Source of the DNA: Nocardiopsis sinuspersici
GTDB lineage: Bacteria > Actinomycetota > Actinomycetes > Streptosporangiales > Streptosporangiaceae
Assembly: GCA_008638415.1 (NCBI GenBank)
Contig: VWVT01000001.1
Span: 62,001-126,000, forward strand
Direction: 5' to 3'
Length of the DNA stretch: 64,000 nucleotides
Each line of letters opens with the position of its first letter. Position 1 is the first letter of the stretch. The translations under genes and the position numbers were made by a program. Below the pieces are notes generated by a model. The model had not been told where the DNA came from. It searched no databases and saw only the letters and a list, made by a program, of their open reading frames with translations. Positions 1 through 8,520 of the stretch are shown here, piece by piece.

Positions 1-81
1 GGTACGGTCCGGTCGGGGGCTGACACCCGAGCGCCGCCGCCCTTCACGACCGGCGGCTCACCAAGGAGGTCGTCGATCTCA

Positions 82-1932
82 GTGGCCAAACAGATCGAAC
101 AACTCGACCGCGTCGTCATCCGCTTCGCCGGTGACTCCGGCGACGGCATGCAGCTGACCGGTGACCGCTTCACACAGGAGACGGCGTCGTTCGGCAACGA
201 CCTGTCGACCCTGCCGAACTTCCCCGCGGAGATCCGCGCGCCCTCCGGAACGCTTCCCGGAGTGTCCAGCTTCCAACTGCACTTCGCCGACCACGACATC
301 ATGACCCCGGGTGACGCCCCGGACGTGCTGGTGGCGATGAACCCGGCGGCGCTCAAGGTCAACCTGGGCGACCTGCCCAGGGGTGCCACCGTGATCGTCA
401 ACACCGACGAGTTCACCAAGCGCAGCCTGACCAAGGTGGGGTACACGGTCGACCCGCTCACGGACGGGACCCTGGACTCGTTCAAGGTGAGCGCGGTGCC
501 CCTGACCTCCATGACGGTGGAGGCGCTGGCCGGCGTGGACATCTCCAAGAAGGACGCGCAACGGGCGAAGAACATGTTCGCCCTGGGCCTGCTGTCCTGG
601 ATGTACAACCGGCCGACCGAGGGGACGACCTCGTTCCTGAAGTCGAAGTTCTCCGCCAAGCCCGACATCCTCGCCGCGAACCTGACCGCGTTCCAGGCCG
701 GGTGGAACTTCGGTGAGACCACCGAGGACTTCGCGGTCTCCTACGAGATCAAGCCCGCCAGGCTCCCGGCGGGCACCTACCGCAACATCACCGGCAACCT
801 GGCCACCGCCTACGGCCTGATCGCCGGATCCAGGCGGTCGGGTCTGCCGCTGTTCCTGGGCTCGTACCCGATCACCCCGGCCTCGGACATCCTGCACGAG
901 CTGTCCAGGCACAAGCAGTTCGGTGTGCGCACGTTCCAGGCCGAGGACGAGATCTCCGGTGTGGGCGCCGCCCTGGGCGCGTCCTTCGGCGGGTCCCTGG
1001 GGGTGACCACCACCTCCGGTCCGGGCATGGTGCTCAAGCAGGAGACCGTGGGGCTGGCGGTGATGACCGAGCTTCCGCTGGTGGTCATCGACGTGCAGCG
1101 CGCCGGGCCGAGCACCGGCATGCCGACCAAGACCGAGCAGACCGACCTGCTCATGGCCCTGTACGGGCGCAACGGCGAGTCCCCGGTACCGGTGGTGGCG
1201 CCCGCCTCGCCCGCCGACTGCTTCGACGCCGCGCTGGAGGCGGTCCGGATCGCGGTGCGCTACCGCACGCCGGTGGTCGTGCTCTCCGACGGGTACCTGG
1301 CCAACGGGTCGGAGCCCTGGCGGTTGCCGGAGGTGTCCGACCTGCCGGAGATCGATCCCGGGTTCGCGACCGAGCCGAACGGGGAGGAGGGGGACTTCCT
1401 GCCCTACCTGCGCGACGAGGAGACGCTCGCCCGCCCGTGGGCGGTGCCGGGCACGGCCGGCCTGGAGCACCGGATCGGCGGCATCGAGAAGCACGCGCGC
1501 AGCGGTGACATCTCCTACACGCCGTCCAACCACGACCTGATGGTGCGCACGCGCCAGGCCAAGATCGACGCGATCGCCCGGGACATCCCCGAGGTGGAGG
1601 TGGACGACCCCGGCGGGGAGGCCGACGTCCTGGTACTGGGCTGGGGCGGCACGTACGGCTCGATCACCGCGGCGGTGCGCCGTGTGCGCCGCGCGGGCGG
1701 CCGGGTGGCGCAGGCACACCTGCGGCACCTGAACCCGTTCCCGGCCAACCTCGGCGAGGTTCTGCGCCGCTACGAGCGGGTGGTGGTCCCCGAGATCAAC
1801 CTGGGCCAGCTGTCGCTGCTGCTGCGGGGCAGGTTCCTGGTCGACGTCATCGGTTACAACAAGGTCCGCGGCCTGCCTTTCAAGGCCGAGGAACTCGCGG
1901 ACGTGCTGCAGGAGGTCATCGACCGTGACTGA
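82..1932 (+). CDS. korA: 2-oxoglutarate:ferredoxin oxidoreductase, alpha subunit (KorA)
   Basis: KorA pairs with KorB to decarboxylate 2-oxoglutarate (or a related 2-oxoacid) to the acyl-CoA, reducing ferredoxin. The 616-residue protein has the actinobacterial fused layout. A gamma domain covers about residues 8-200 (GDSGDGMQLTGD near the start). The pyrimidine-binding alpha domain follows, with SYPITPASDIL near residue 262 and the TSGPGMVLKQE and QRAGPSTGMPTKTEQ segments. The start is GTG, with AAGGAGG about 12 bases upstream. The stop overlaps korB by 8 bases, so the two are translationally coupled. No upstream gene is visible in the window. The family is clear; the preferred 2-oxoacid is inferred from actinobacterial homologues. 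Confidence 0.95.
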   Translation: MAKQIEQLDRVVIRFAGDSGDGMQLTGDRFTQETASFGNDLSTLPNFPAEIRAPSGTLPGVSSFQLHFADHDIMTPGDAPDVLVAMNPAALKVNLGDLPRGATVIVNTDEFTKRSLTKVGYTVDPLTDGTLDSFKVSAVPLTSMTVEALAGVDISKKDAQRAKNMFALGLLSWMYNRPTEGTTSFLKSKFSAKPDILAANLTAFQAGWNFGETTEDFAVSYEIKPARLPAGTYRNITGNLATAYGLIAGSRRSGLPLFLGSYPITPASDILHELSRHKQFGVRTFQAEDEISGVGAALGASFGGSLGVTTTSGPGMVLKQETVGLAVMTELPLVVIDVQRAGPSTGMPTKTEQTDLLMALYGRNGESPVPVVAPASPADCFDAALEAVRIAVRYRTPVVVLSDGYLANGSEPWRLPEVSDLPEIDPGFATEPNGEEGDFLPYLRDEETLARPWAVPGTAGLEHRIGGIEKHARSGDISYTPSNHDLMVRTRQAKIDAIARDIPEVEVDDPGGEADVLVLGWGGTYGSITAAVRRVRRAGGRVAQAHLRHLNPFPANLGEVLRRYERVVVPEINLGQLSLLLRGRFLVDVIGYNKVRGLPFKAEELADVLQEVIDRD

Positions 1933-3034
1933 GAACGCGACGGGGCACGGCCCCGGCCCGGGCGGCCACGACCACGGCGGCCCGGAGGACGGGGCCGGCA
2001 CCCTGGGGGGCCTGCGCCTGGTGCCCAAGGGCGACACCGCGTACAAGATGAAGGACTTCAAGTCCGACCAGGAGGTGCGCTGGTGCCCGGGGTGCGGCGA
2101 CTACGCGATCCTGGCCGCCTTCCAGTCCTTCCTGCCCGAGCTGGGCGTGCCGCGCGAGAACATCGTCATGGTGTCGGGGATCGGCTGCTCCTCCCGCTTC
2201 CCCTACTACCTGAGCACGTACGGCATGCACTCGATCCACGGGCGCGCCCCGGCGATCGCGACCGGCCTGGCCACCAGCCGCCCGGACCTGTCGGTGTGGG
2301 TGGTGACCGGTGACGGCGACGGGCTGTCCATCGGCGGCAACCACCTCATCCACGCGCTGCGCCGCAACGTCAACATCAACGTCCTGCTGTTCAACAACCG
2401 GATCTACGGGCTGACCAAGGGCCAGTACTCCCCCACCTCCGAGGCCGGGAAGATCACGAAGTCCTCGCCGGTGGGCTCGCTGGACCACCCGTTCAACCCC
2501 GTGTCGCTGGCGCTGGGCGCGGAGGCCTCGTTCGTGGCCCGCACGGTCGACTCCGACCGCAAGCACCTCACCTCGGTGCTGCGTGCGGCGGCCGACCACC
2601 CGGGCGCCTCGTTCGTGGAGATCTACCAGAACTGCCCGATCTTCAACGACGACGCGTTCGAACCGCTGAAGGACCCGGCGGCGCGCGACACCCGCCTGCT
2701 GCGCATGGAGCACGGCGAGCCGCTGCGGCTGGGCTCCGACCGGGGCGTGGTCGCCGGGGAGTTCGGCGGCCTGGAGGTCGTGGACGTGGACTCGGTGGGC
2801 GAGGACCGGCTGATCCGGCACGACGCGCACCGCGAGGACCCGGGATACGCGTTCGCGCTGTCGCGTCTGGACCTCCCGGCGTTCGAGCACGTGCCGATCG
2901 GGGTGTTCCGGGACGTGCGCCGCCCCACCTACGACGACCTGCTGAACGAGCAGGTCGCCGACGCCCGCGCCGAGCGCGGCGACGGCGAGCTGGCCGCCCT
3001 GCTGGGCAGCGGGGACACCTGGACCGTCGAGTAG
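1925..3034 (+). CDS. korB: 2-oxoglutarate:ferredoxin oxidoreductase, beta subunit (KorB)
   Basis: This is the thiamine-diphosphate and [4Fe-4S]-binding partner of KorA, 369 residues. The cluster ligands are seen in WCPGCGDY (about residues 56-63), in GIGCSSRFPYY and in the late IYQNCPIF. The ThDP/Mg signature is the GDGDGLSIGGNH segment followed by NNRIYGLTKGQYSPT. The first 45 residues are a Gly/His/Asp-rich extension before the conserved core. The GTG start lies inside the korA stop region (8-base overlap). Together korAB give actinomycetes a ferredoxin-linked entry to the TCA cycle beside or instead of the 2-oxoglutarate dehydrogenase complex. Confidence 0.95.
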   Translation: MTENATGHGPGPGGHDHGGPEDGAGTLGGLRLVPKGDTAYKMKDFKSDQEVRWCPGCGDYAILAAFQSFLPELGVPRENIVMVSGIGCSSRFPYYLSTYGMHSIHGRAPAIATGLATSRPDLSVWVVTGDGDGLSIGGNHLIHALRRNVNINVLLFNNRIYGLTKGQYSPTSEAGKITKSSPVGSLDHPFNPVSLALGAEASFVARTVDSDRKHLTSVLRAAADHPGASFVEIYQNCPIFNDDAFEPLKDPAARDTRLLRMEHGEPLRLGSDRGVVAGEFGGLEVVDVDSVGEDRLIRHDAHREDPGYAFALSRLDLPAFEHVPIGVFRDVRRPTYDDLLNEQVADARAERGDGELAALLGSGDTWTVE

Positions 3035-3148
3035 GACCGGAGCCGGGCTCCGCGCGGGGCCGAGAGGCCGTGCGCGGAGCCCGGAGCGCTCCTCCCGCCG
3101 CCGGGGTCGCGCCCCGGTTCCCGGCCGCCGAGGGCATACGCTTCTCCC

Positions 3149-3817
3149 ATGCGTATCGTCATCGCCGGGGGACACGGGAAGATCGCGCTGCGGCTGGCCA
3201 GGCAGCTGGCCGACCGCGGTGACGAGCCCGTCGCCCTCATCCGCAACCCCGACCACTCCCAGGACGTGGTCGCCGCCGGCGCCGAGCCGGTCGTGATCGA
3301 CCTGGAGAAGGCCACCGTCACCGAACTGGCCGAGAAGGTCATGAACGCCGACGGCGTCGTGTTCGCCGCGGGCGCGGGCCCGGGCAGCGACGCGGCCCGC
3401 AAGGAGACCGTGGACCACAAGGCGGCCGTGCTGACCGCCGACGCCGCCTCGCTGGCGGGTACGCGCCGCCTCGTGCAGGTGTCGGCCATCAACGTGGACG
3501 AGCCGGTGCCCGAGGGCACCGACCCCCGCGGAGCTTGGGCGGCCTACGTGGAGGCCAAGCGCGCCGCCGACGCCGACCTGCGCGAGCGCGGGCTGGAGCT
3601 GGACTGGACGATCCTGCGTCCGGGGCGGCTGACCGACGACCCGGGCACCGGGAGGGTGGCGCTGGGCTCCGACGTCGAGCGCGACTCCGTGACACGTGAG
3701 GACGTGGCCTCGGTGATCGTCGCCCTTCTGGACGAACCGGGGACGGTCGGGAAGGTTCTCAACCTGGTGAACGGAGAGACGCCCGTCGTCGAGGCCGTCC
3801 GCGCCGCCGCCTCCTGA
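3149..3817 (+). CDS. NAD(P)-binding atypical SDR protein (NAD(P)H-binding/NmrA-like)
   Basis: A 222-residue Rossmann protein. It opens with a strand and the glycine-rich IAGGHGKIALRLARQL (residues 4-19), an atypical SDR nucleotide motif. An acidic strand end (VVIDLEKA) follows, then VVFAAGAGPGS and a late TILRPGRLTDDPGTG segment typical of NmrA/YwnB-like proteins. The classical YxxxK is replaced by YVEAKRAAD, which still keeps Tyr and Lys. Such proteins act as NAD(P)-dependent epimerase-like enzymes or redox sensors; the substrate cannot be read from sequence. It stands alone, 114 bases after korB. Confidence 0.85.
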   Translation: MRIVIAGGHGKIALRLARQLADRGDEPVALIRNPDHSQDVVAAGAEPVVIDLEKATVTELAEKVMNADGVVFAAGAGPGSDAARKETVDHKAAVLTADAASLAGTRRLVQVSAINVDEPVPEGTDPRGAWAAYVEAKRAADADLRERGLELDWTILRPGRLTDDPGTGRVALGSDVERDSVTREDVASVIVALLDEPGTVGKVLNLVNGETPVVEAVRAAAS

Positions 3818-3996
3818 CCGCCCGCCGGGCGCCTCACGGGGAGGGCGGCCGTTCGGGCTCTGTGGCCAGACGCGCCCGCAGGGGGCATCATGGTTGCGGA
3901 GCCCGGCGGAGTCCCCGCCACTGTGGACGCGGATGACCGGGTAACGGCTCGACGGGTACGGCAAGCTCCACGCAGAGCAGATGGGTACGGTTATTC

Positions 3997-4545
3997 ATGA
4001 GCGTCACGCAGGTCGTGAGGGACAGCACGGTCGTCGAGCATGCCAAGGTCGCCGCGCAGCAGAAGCGCCGGATGTTCATCATCCAGTTGGAGGTGAACGC
4101 CTACGACGAGCCCTCCAGCAAGCTGCGTCCCGGGCTGACCCGCATCCTGGAGGGGATCGAGGAGGCCGGCTGGCGCCTGGACCTGATCACCCCGGGCGAG
4201 GAGGGCGACAAGCCCGCACGCCTGTTCATCTTCCGCCCTGACCCGGACGGCAAGAAGGACGGGCCCGAGGCGCCCCCACAGGAGCCCTCGGGCCAACAGC
4301 AGCCCTACCAGCACCAGCCGACGGGGGCGCAGCAGCAGGACCCGTACGGGGGGTACGGCCAGCAGCCCGGGTACGGGCAGCAGGGCTATGGCCAGCAGGG
4401 TTACGGGCAGCAGTACCCGGGATACGACCAGCAGCAGTACCCCGGGTACGGACAGCAGCCCGGCTACGGTCAGCAGCCGGGGTACGGTCAGCAGCCCGGC
4501 TACGGGCAGCAGTACCCGGGGTACGGCCAGCAGCAGGGCTGGTAG
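3997..4545 (+). CDS. Small folded domain with Gln/Tyr/Gly-rich repeat tail
   Basis: I do not recognise the family. Of 182 residues, about 1-85 look folded: helix, strand ([15 protein letters not shown]), a helix with [15 protein letters not shown], then a strand ending LFIFRPD. From about residue 95 to the end the protein is a low-complexity tail of PGYGQQ-type units: roughly a dozen tyrosines spaced 5-7 residues apart, with [11 protein letters not shown] and QQYPGY variants. Such aromatic spacers resemble the sticker-and-spacer tails of phase-separating or wall-associated proteins, which is only an analogy. There is no signal peptide or membrane segment, so it is probably cytoplasmic. A strong terminator lies 113 bases downstream. 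Confidence 0.8.
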   Translation: MSVTQVVRDSTVVEHAKVAAQQKRRMFIIQLEVNAYDEPSSKLRPGLTRILEGIEEAGWRLDLITPGEEGDKPARLFIFRPDPDGKKDGPEAPPQEPSGQQQPYQHQPTGAQQQDPYGGYGQQPGYGQQGYGQQGYGQQYPGYDQQQYPGYGQQPGYGQQPGYGQQPGYGQQYPGYGQQQGW

Positions 4546-4658
4546 ACCCGGCACCGGCCCCCGTGGGTTGAGCGTCCGCCCGCCCCGGGGACGCCGTCCG
4601 GACACGGACACGGACACGGGGCGGGGCCTCCTCCCCCGCGGAAGTACCGTCGAGACAC

Positions 4659-4691
4659 AGGGCCCGCATGGTTCATCACCATGCGGGCCCT
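4659..4691. terminator. Rho-independent terminator, 13-bp stem
   Basis: Positions 4659-4671 and 4679-4691 form a perfect 13-base-pair stem (AGGGCCCGCATGG and its complement) around a 7-base loop, followed by TTTT. It ends the repeat-protein transcript and insulates the microprotein genes downstream. The rest of 4546-4945 holds no gene I can support; an AT-richer patch at 4700-4900 is the likely promoter region of the next gene. Confidence 0.85.
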
Positions 4692-4945
4692 TTTGTATGT
4701 CCGATGTCGGATAATCACCGGTTCCGATGCATTCGCCAGATACGGGTTATCGCCGTGCTTTCGGTTAAGTAACGCGGTGACGCTTCGAAGTGATGACATG
4801 TCCGTCATGTCCCCTACGAAGCCGAGGAAAACCCAAGGAAACTCTGGATCCTTCCTCGAAAGTACTCCAAGCACGCCCATCATTACGCTAAGTTATTTAC
4901 GGCGGCTACAGCCAGCCCGTTTTGAACTTCCGAAAGGCAAGAAGA

Positions 4946-5158
4946 ATGTCCCGTATCGCCAAGGTTTCCGGCTTCGTCCTCGCCACCGGCCTCGCCTTCG
5001 GTGCCATGACCGGCACCGCCGCGGCGGACAACAACGCCGAGATCCAGAACATCACGATCCCGATCTGCCTGGACGTCCTCAAGGCCTCCGGCGTCAGCGG
5101 CGGCGACTGCAACGTCGTGAACTGGGACTCCACGAGCGGCATCGCCGTCGACGACTAG
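4946..5158 (+). CDS. Secreted microprotein, copy 1
   Basis: A 70-residue precursor with a classic Sec signal peptide: Lys near the start, a hydrophobic core SGFVLATGLAFGAMTG, and a cleavage site after about residue 26-28 (AAA-DNN). The mature part is only about 43 residues and has two cysteines (PICLDVL and GGDCNVV, 17 apart) that could form one disulfide. The ATG at 4946 is chosen because GAAAGG lies 8 bases upstream; an in-frame TTG exists at 4922. It is a paralogue of the next gene. Its size and secretion recall chaplins, but I do not see the chaplin core motif, so the function is unknown. Confidence 0.8.
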   Translation: MSRIAKVSGFVLATGLAFGAMTGTAAADNNAEIQNITIPICLDVLKASGVSGGDCNVVNWDSTSGIAVDD

Positions 5159-5254
5159 GACCGGCTCCGCTCACGTATCCAGTCTGTCACCACGGGACCC
5201 ACAAGGTCCCTTCAGCATCAACGATCACACCACGAACCGAAAAGGACCAACACC

Positions 5255-5467
5255 ATGAAGCGTTTCGCCTCCGTCTCCGGCCTCATCCTCGCCACCGGCC
5301 TCGCCTTCGGCGCCATGACCGGACCCGCCGCTGCGGACAACAACGCCGAGATCCAGAACGTCACCGTGCCGATCTGCGCCGAGGTGCTCGCCTTCTCCGG
5401 CCTGAGCGGCGGCGACTGCAACGTGGTCTCCAAGGACGTCACCTCCGGCATCGTCGCCATGGACTAG
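5255..5467 (+). CDS. Secreted microprotein, copy 2
   Basis: A 70-residue tandem paralogue of the gene 97 bases upstream. The signal peptide and the following DNNAEIQN stretch are almost identical, and the two cysteines keep the same positions and spacing (PICAEVLAF, GGDCNVV). The remaining mature residues differ conservatively. The ATG follows GAAAAGGACC. Conservation of the cysteine frame with changes elsewhere suggests the mature peptide is under selection. A surface-coat or cell-wall role is possible but unproven. Confidence 0.8.
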   Translation: MKRFASVSGLILATGLAFGAMTGPAAADNNAEIQNVTVPICAEVLAFSGLSGGDCNVVSKDVTSGIVAMD

Positions 5468-5578
5468 TAGTCCGTGCTCTCCTAGGGACTCCGCTCCATC
5501 CCGTGTTCGGGCACTCCGGAAGGCGGAACCGCCGGCGCCCGAACCGCACCGGGTCCCTCGGACGCGCGGACGCCGTGG

Positions 5579-5613
5579 GGACGCGGGGCACGGCACGGCC
5601 GCGCCCCGCGTCC
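5579..5613. terminator. Hairpin terminator between convergent genes
   Basis: GGACGCGGGGC at 5579-5589 pairs with GCCCCGCGTCC at 5603-5613, a perfect 11-base-pair stem with a 13-base loop. It lies between the microprotein genes (+) and the acetyltransferase (-), and could serve both directions. There is no U-tract. Confidence 0.55.
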
Positions 5614-5646
5614 TCGTACGTGCCGGGGCCCGTACGTCCATCGCGT

Positions 5647-6183
5647 TCAGTACGCGCAGGGCCGGAGCTCCACACCCTCCACCGGGTCGGTGGCCAGCCG
5701 GGCGTGCGTGCCCGTGTCGAACCGCTCGTCGCCGTAGCGGAGCTTCTGCCGCTCGACCCCCTCCGGCCGGAACCCGGACCGGCGCGCCACCAGGCACGAA
5801 CCCGGGTTGTTCATGCGGTGGCCCAGCTCCAGCCGGAACAGGTCCAGCTCGGCGAAGGCGAAATCGCAGACCAGCAGTGCCCCGGCCGTGGCCACACCCC
5901 TTCCCCGCGCCTCCGTCAGGGTCCAGTACGACACCCATCCGAGGTCGAGGCGCCTACTGGTCACGTCCACCTGGACGTGCCCCAGAACCGGCCCGTCCGC
6001 CTCGACGACCGCGAACCCGAACGCCGAGCCCTCCCGCGCCAGGAGCCGCTGCCGGACGATCCACTCACGGGCCTGGTCCGGGGTGGTGGGCACCGTCGGC
6101 GCCTGCCAGGCCAGCTCCGGTTCGGCGAACGCCTCCAGCAGCCGGTCGGCGTCGCCCGGCTCCCACTCCCGCAGTCGGTACAC
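5647..6183 (-). CDS. GNAT family N-acetyltransferase
   Basis: A 178-residue acetyltransferase of the RimJ/RimL type. It begins YRLREWEPGDADRLLEAF. Motif A, the acetyl-CoA pyrophosphate loop, is the EARGRGVATAGALLV region. Motif B contains RLELGHRMNNPGSCLVARRSGF, in which the helix after MNNPGS is typical of ribosomal-protein and small-molecule acetyltransferases. The GTG start at 6183 has GGGAGAGGGG just upstream; a longer in-frame extension has no such site. It is monocistronic and divergent from the sigma-factor gene. The substrate is unknown. Confidence 0.85.
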   Translation of the reverse strand: MYRLREWEPGDADRLLEAFAEPELAWQAPTVPTTPDQAREWIVRQRLLAREGSAFGFAVVEADGPVLGHVQVDVTSRRLDLGWVSYWTLTEARGRGVATAGALLVCDFAFAELDLFRLELGHRMNNPGSCLVARRSGFRPEGVERQKLRYGDERFDTGTHARLATDPVEGVELRPCAY

Positions 6184-6390
6184 ACCGGCCCCTCTCCCTC
6201 GTCCGATCTCCGACCGCGCCACGCTACCCCTCCGGGCGGGCACCCCCCGGCAGGGCCCCGCCGGTGCCGGCGGACGCCTCCCGGCGACGGCCGGCGGCGG
6301 CCGAGGACGGCGGACCGCCACCGGACCGGTGCCGACGGAAGACGTGGACGGGCGTGTCACACACGGACCGGGCTGATACGTCTTCCTGTC

Positions 6391-7302
6391 ATGACGACCG
6401 ATGTCTTCGAAGAACACCGCTCCCTTCTGACCGGTATCGCCTACCGCATCCTGGGCACCGCGTCCGACGCCGAGGACGTCGTCCAGGAGGCGTGGCTGCG
6501 CTGGTCCGCCGTCGACCCCGACTCCGTCGACGAGCCCCGCGCCTACCTGGTCACCGTCGCCTCCCGGCTCGCCATCGACCGGCTGCGCAGCGCCCGTGTC
6601 CGGCGCGAGACCTACGTGGGCGCGTGGCTGCCCGAACCGGTCAGCGACATCCCCGACGGGGCCGAACGCGCCGAACTGGCGGACTCGGTCGAGTTCGCGC
6701 TCCTGGTGGTCCTGGAGACGCTCAGTCCGCTGGAGCGCGCGGTGTTCGTGCTGCGCGAGGCCTTCCAGATGCCCTACGCCGAGATCGGCGGGATCATCGG
6801 CCGGGAGGAGGCCGCCGTCCGGCAGCTCGCACGGCGGGCCCGTGAGCACGTCCGGGCCAGGCGCCCCCGGTTCGAGGCCGACCGGACCACCCGGCGGCGC
6901 ATGACCGAACGCTTCCTCCGGGCCTGCCTGGAGGGCGACCTGGACGGGTTGACCGGCCTGCTCGCCGACGACGTCACCCTGGTCAGCGACAGCGACGGCA
7001 GGGCCAGGGCGCCCCGGCGTGTCATGGAGGGCGCCGCGAAGGTCGGCCGGTTCCTGTCCTCCCTGGTACTGCCGCGCAACGCCGAGCGCTTCCTGCGTTC
7101 CGTGGGTCTGGACGAGGCCGGGACGGAGGACCTGCGCACCACGGTCACCGAGGTCAACGGCGGCCCGGCGGCGGTCGTCTCCGCCGGGGGCAGGGCGGCC
7201 GTGCTGGTGTCCCTGGACATCGCCGGCGACCGGATCCAGCACGTGTACCTCCTGGTCAACCCCGAGAAGATGTCACGCCTGCGGGCGCCCGAACCGTCCT
7301 AG
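6391..7302 (+). CDS. ECF41-type RNA polymerase sigma factor (SigJ-like)
   Basis: A 303-residue extracytoplasmic-function sigma factor with a fused C-terminal SnoaL-like domain in place of a separate anti-sigma factor. Sigma region 2 is about residues 8-72 (DAEDVVQEAWLRW). The linker YVGAWLPEP at 75-83 is a signature of the ECF41 group. Region 4 is about 105-165 (LSPLERAVFVLREAF and the YAEIGGIIG helix). The SnoaL-like part runs from about 175 to the end, with SDSDGRARA and the terminal NPEKM replacing the usual DGGGK and NPDKL motifs. The family autoregulates through this C-terminal domain. It is directly followed by its probable target and partner oxidoreductase. Confidence 0.92.
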   Translation: MTTDVFEEHRSLLTGIAYRILGTASDAEDVVQEAWLRWSAVDPDSVDEPRAYLVTVASRLAIDRLRSARVRRETYVGAWLPEPVSDIPDGAERAELADSVEFALLVVLETLSPLERAVFVLREAFQMPYAEIGGIIGREEAAVRQLARRAREHVRARRPRFEADRTTRRRMTERFLRACLEGDLDGLTGLLADDVTLVSDSDGRARAPRRVMEGAAKVGRFLSSLVLPRNAERFLRSVGLDEAGTEDLRTTVTEVNGGPAAVVSAGGRAAVLVSLDIAGDRIQHVYLLVNPEKMSRLRAPEPS

Positions 7303-7306
7303 GGGT

Positions 7307-8452
7307 ATGGACATCACCGTTGTGGGCGGTGGCCTCGCCGGACTGACCGCGGCCATCGCCAGCGCCGAGAGGGGCGCGAACGTCACCCTGTTGGAAGCAC
7401 ACCGGGCCCTGGGCGGGCGGGCCCGCGCCACCGATCCGCCGTACGTGGCCAACGAGGGACCGCACGTGCTGTACGGCGACGGGGCCCCGTTCACGTGGCT
7501 GGCGGAGCGCGACCTGGTCCCGCCGTCCCTGCCCTTCCCCGCCCGCGGCCTGGCCCGGATGCGGGTCCGCCACCGGGGCCGTGTGGGCATGCCGCCCGCC
7601 GCCCTGCTCAGGGCCGCCGCGCGGCGGCGGCTGCGGGCACCGCACGACCGGGACTTCGGATCATGGGCTGGGGAGGAGATCGGGGAGGAGCCCGCGCGCG
7701 TGGCCGCGAACCTGATGGGCGTGGTGCTGTTCGACTCCGATCCGTCGCGGTTGTCGGCCGCCTTCGTCTGGGAGAGGTTTCGCCGGGCGACCGCTCCGGT
7801 GTGGCCCTCCCCCAAGTACCTGGTCGGCGGCTGGACGTCGCTGGTGGAGCGGCTGGCCCGGCGGGCCCGCGAGATGGGCGTGCGCGTCGAGACCGGGGCC
7901 CGGGTGGACGCCGTGCCCGACACGCCGGCCATCGTCGCGACGTCGCTGGCGTCGGCCCGCGCGCTGCTCGGGGACGACTCGCTGGAGTGGGAGAGCGGGC
8001 ACACCCTGATGGTGGACCTGGGGCTGTGGCGGGGCCGGGACCCGTTCGTCGTCTTCGACACCGACGAGTGCGGTTTCCTGGAGCGCTACTCGCTGGTGGA
8101 CCGCACCCTCGCGCCGGAGGGCGAGGAGCTGGTGCAGGCGCAACTGCCGGTGCGCCCGGGAGAGTCCCGGGCCGATGTCACCGAACGCATGGAGCGGTTC
8201 CTGGACCTGTCCCTGCCGGGGTGGCGGGAACGGGTGACGTGGCGGCGCGACCAGGTGGCGCGCGGGCGTACCGGGGCGCTGGACCTGCCGGGCCGCACGT
8301 GGCGCGACCGCCCCGCGGTGGACCGGGGCGAGGGCCTCTACCTGGTCGGCGACTCGGTGGCGGCGCCGGGCCTGCTGGGCGAGGTGGCGTTCAACAGCGC
8401 GGTCGCCGCCGCGGAGGCGGCCACGGGCAGGCGCTCCGCCGGAGCCGCGTAG
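7307..8452 (+). CDS. FAD-dependent oxidoreductase (NAD(P)-binding amine-oxidase/desaturase type)
   Basis: A 381-residue flavoprotein. It starts with the dinucleotide motif VGGGLAGLTAA (residues 5-15), then the acidic strand end LLEAHRALGGRARA, and ends with LYLVGDSVAAPG, the second FAD contact of phytoene-desaturase/amine-oxidase-like proteins. The ATG is 4 bases after the sigma-factor stop and uses an AGGGG that overlaps that stop, so the pair is coupled. ECF41 sigma factors are typically beside an oxidoreductase, epimerase or carboxymuconolactone-decarboxylase-like gene that they activate. This gene fits that role, but its substrate is not readable. Confidence 0.88.
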   Translation: MDITVVGGGLAGLTAAIASAERGANVTLLEAHRALGGRARATDPPYVANEGPHVLYGDGAPFTWLAERDLVPPSLPFPARGLARMRVRHRGRVGMPPAALLRAAARRRLRAPHDRDFGSWAGEEIGEEPARVAANLMGVVLFDSDPSRLSAAFVWERFRRATAPVWPSPKYLVGGWTSLVERLARRAREMGVRVETGARVDAVPDTPAIVATSLASARALLGDDSLEWESGHTLMVDLGLWRGRDPFVVFDTDECGFLERYSLVDRTLAPEGEELVQAQLPVRPGESRADVTERMERFLDLSLPGWRERVTWRRDQVARGRTGALDLPGRTWRDRPAVDRGEGLYLVGDSVAAPGLLGEVAFNSAVAAAEAATGRRSAGAA

Positions 8453-8520
8453 GCGCGGACGCGGGAGGCCGACCGCCCCGGGGAGGCCGACCGGCCTCCC
8501 CGGGGCGCGCGGGACGGTAC

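Noticed and set aside
79..2061. Long minus-strand open frame across korA and korB
   Set aside because: It is the antisense shadow of two well-supported genes, is rich in Arg/Gly/Val, and has no ribosome site or known domain.
4946..5467. Chaplin genes
   Set aside because: The size and signal fit, but the chaplin core (a GNxVxVxG-type segment with its characteristic spacing) is not present; left as unassigned microproteins.
4681..6390. Long upstream extension of the sigma-factor frame
   Set aside because: It runs across the terminator, the two microproteins and the acetyltransferase; the sigma-factor family starts at ATG 6391.
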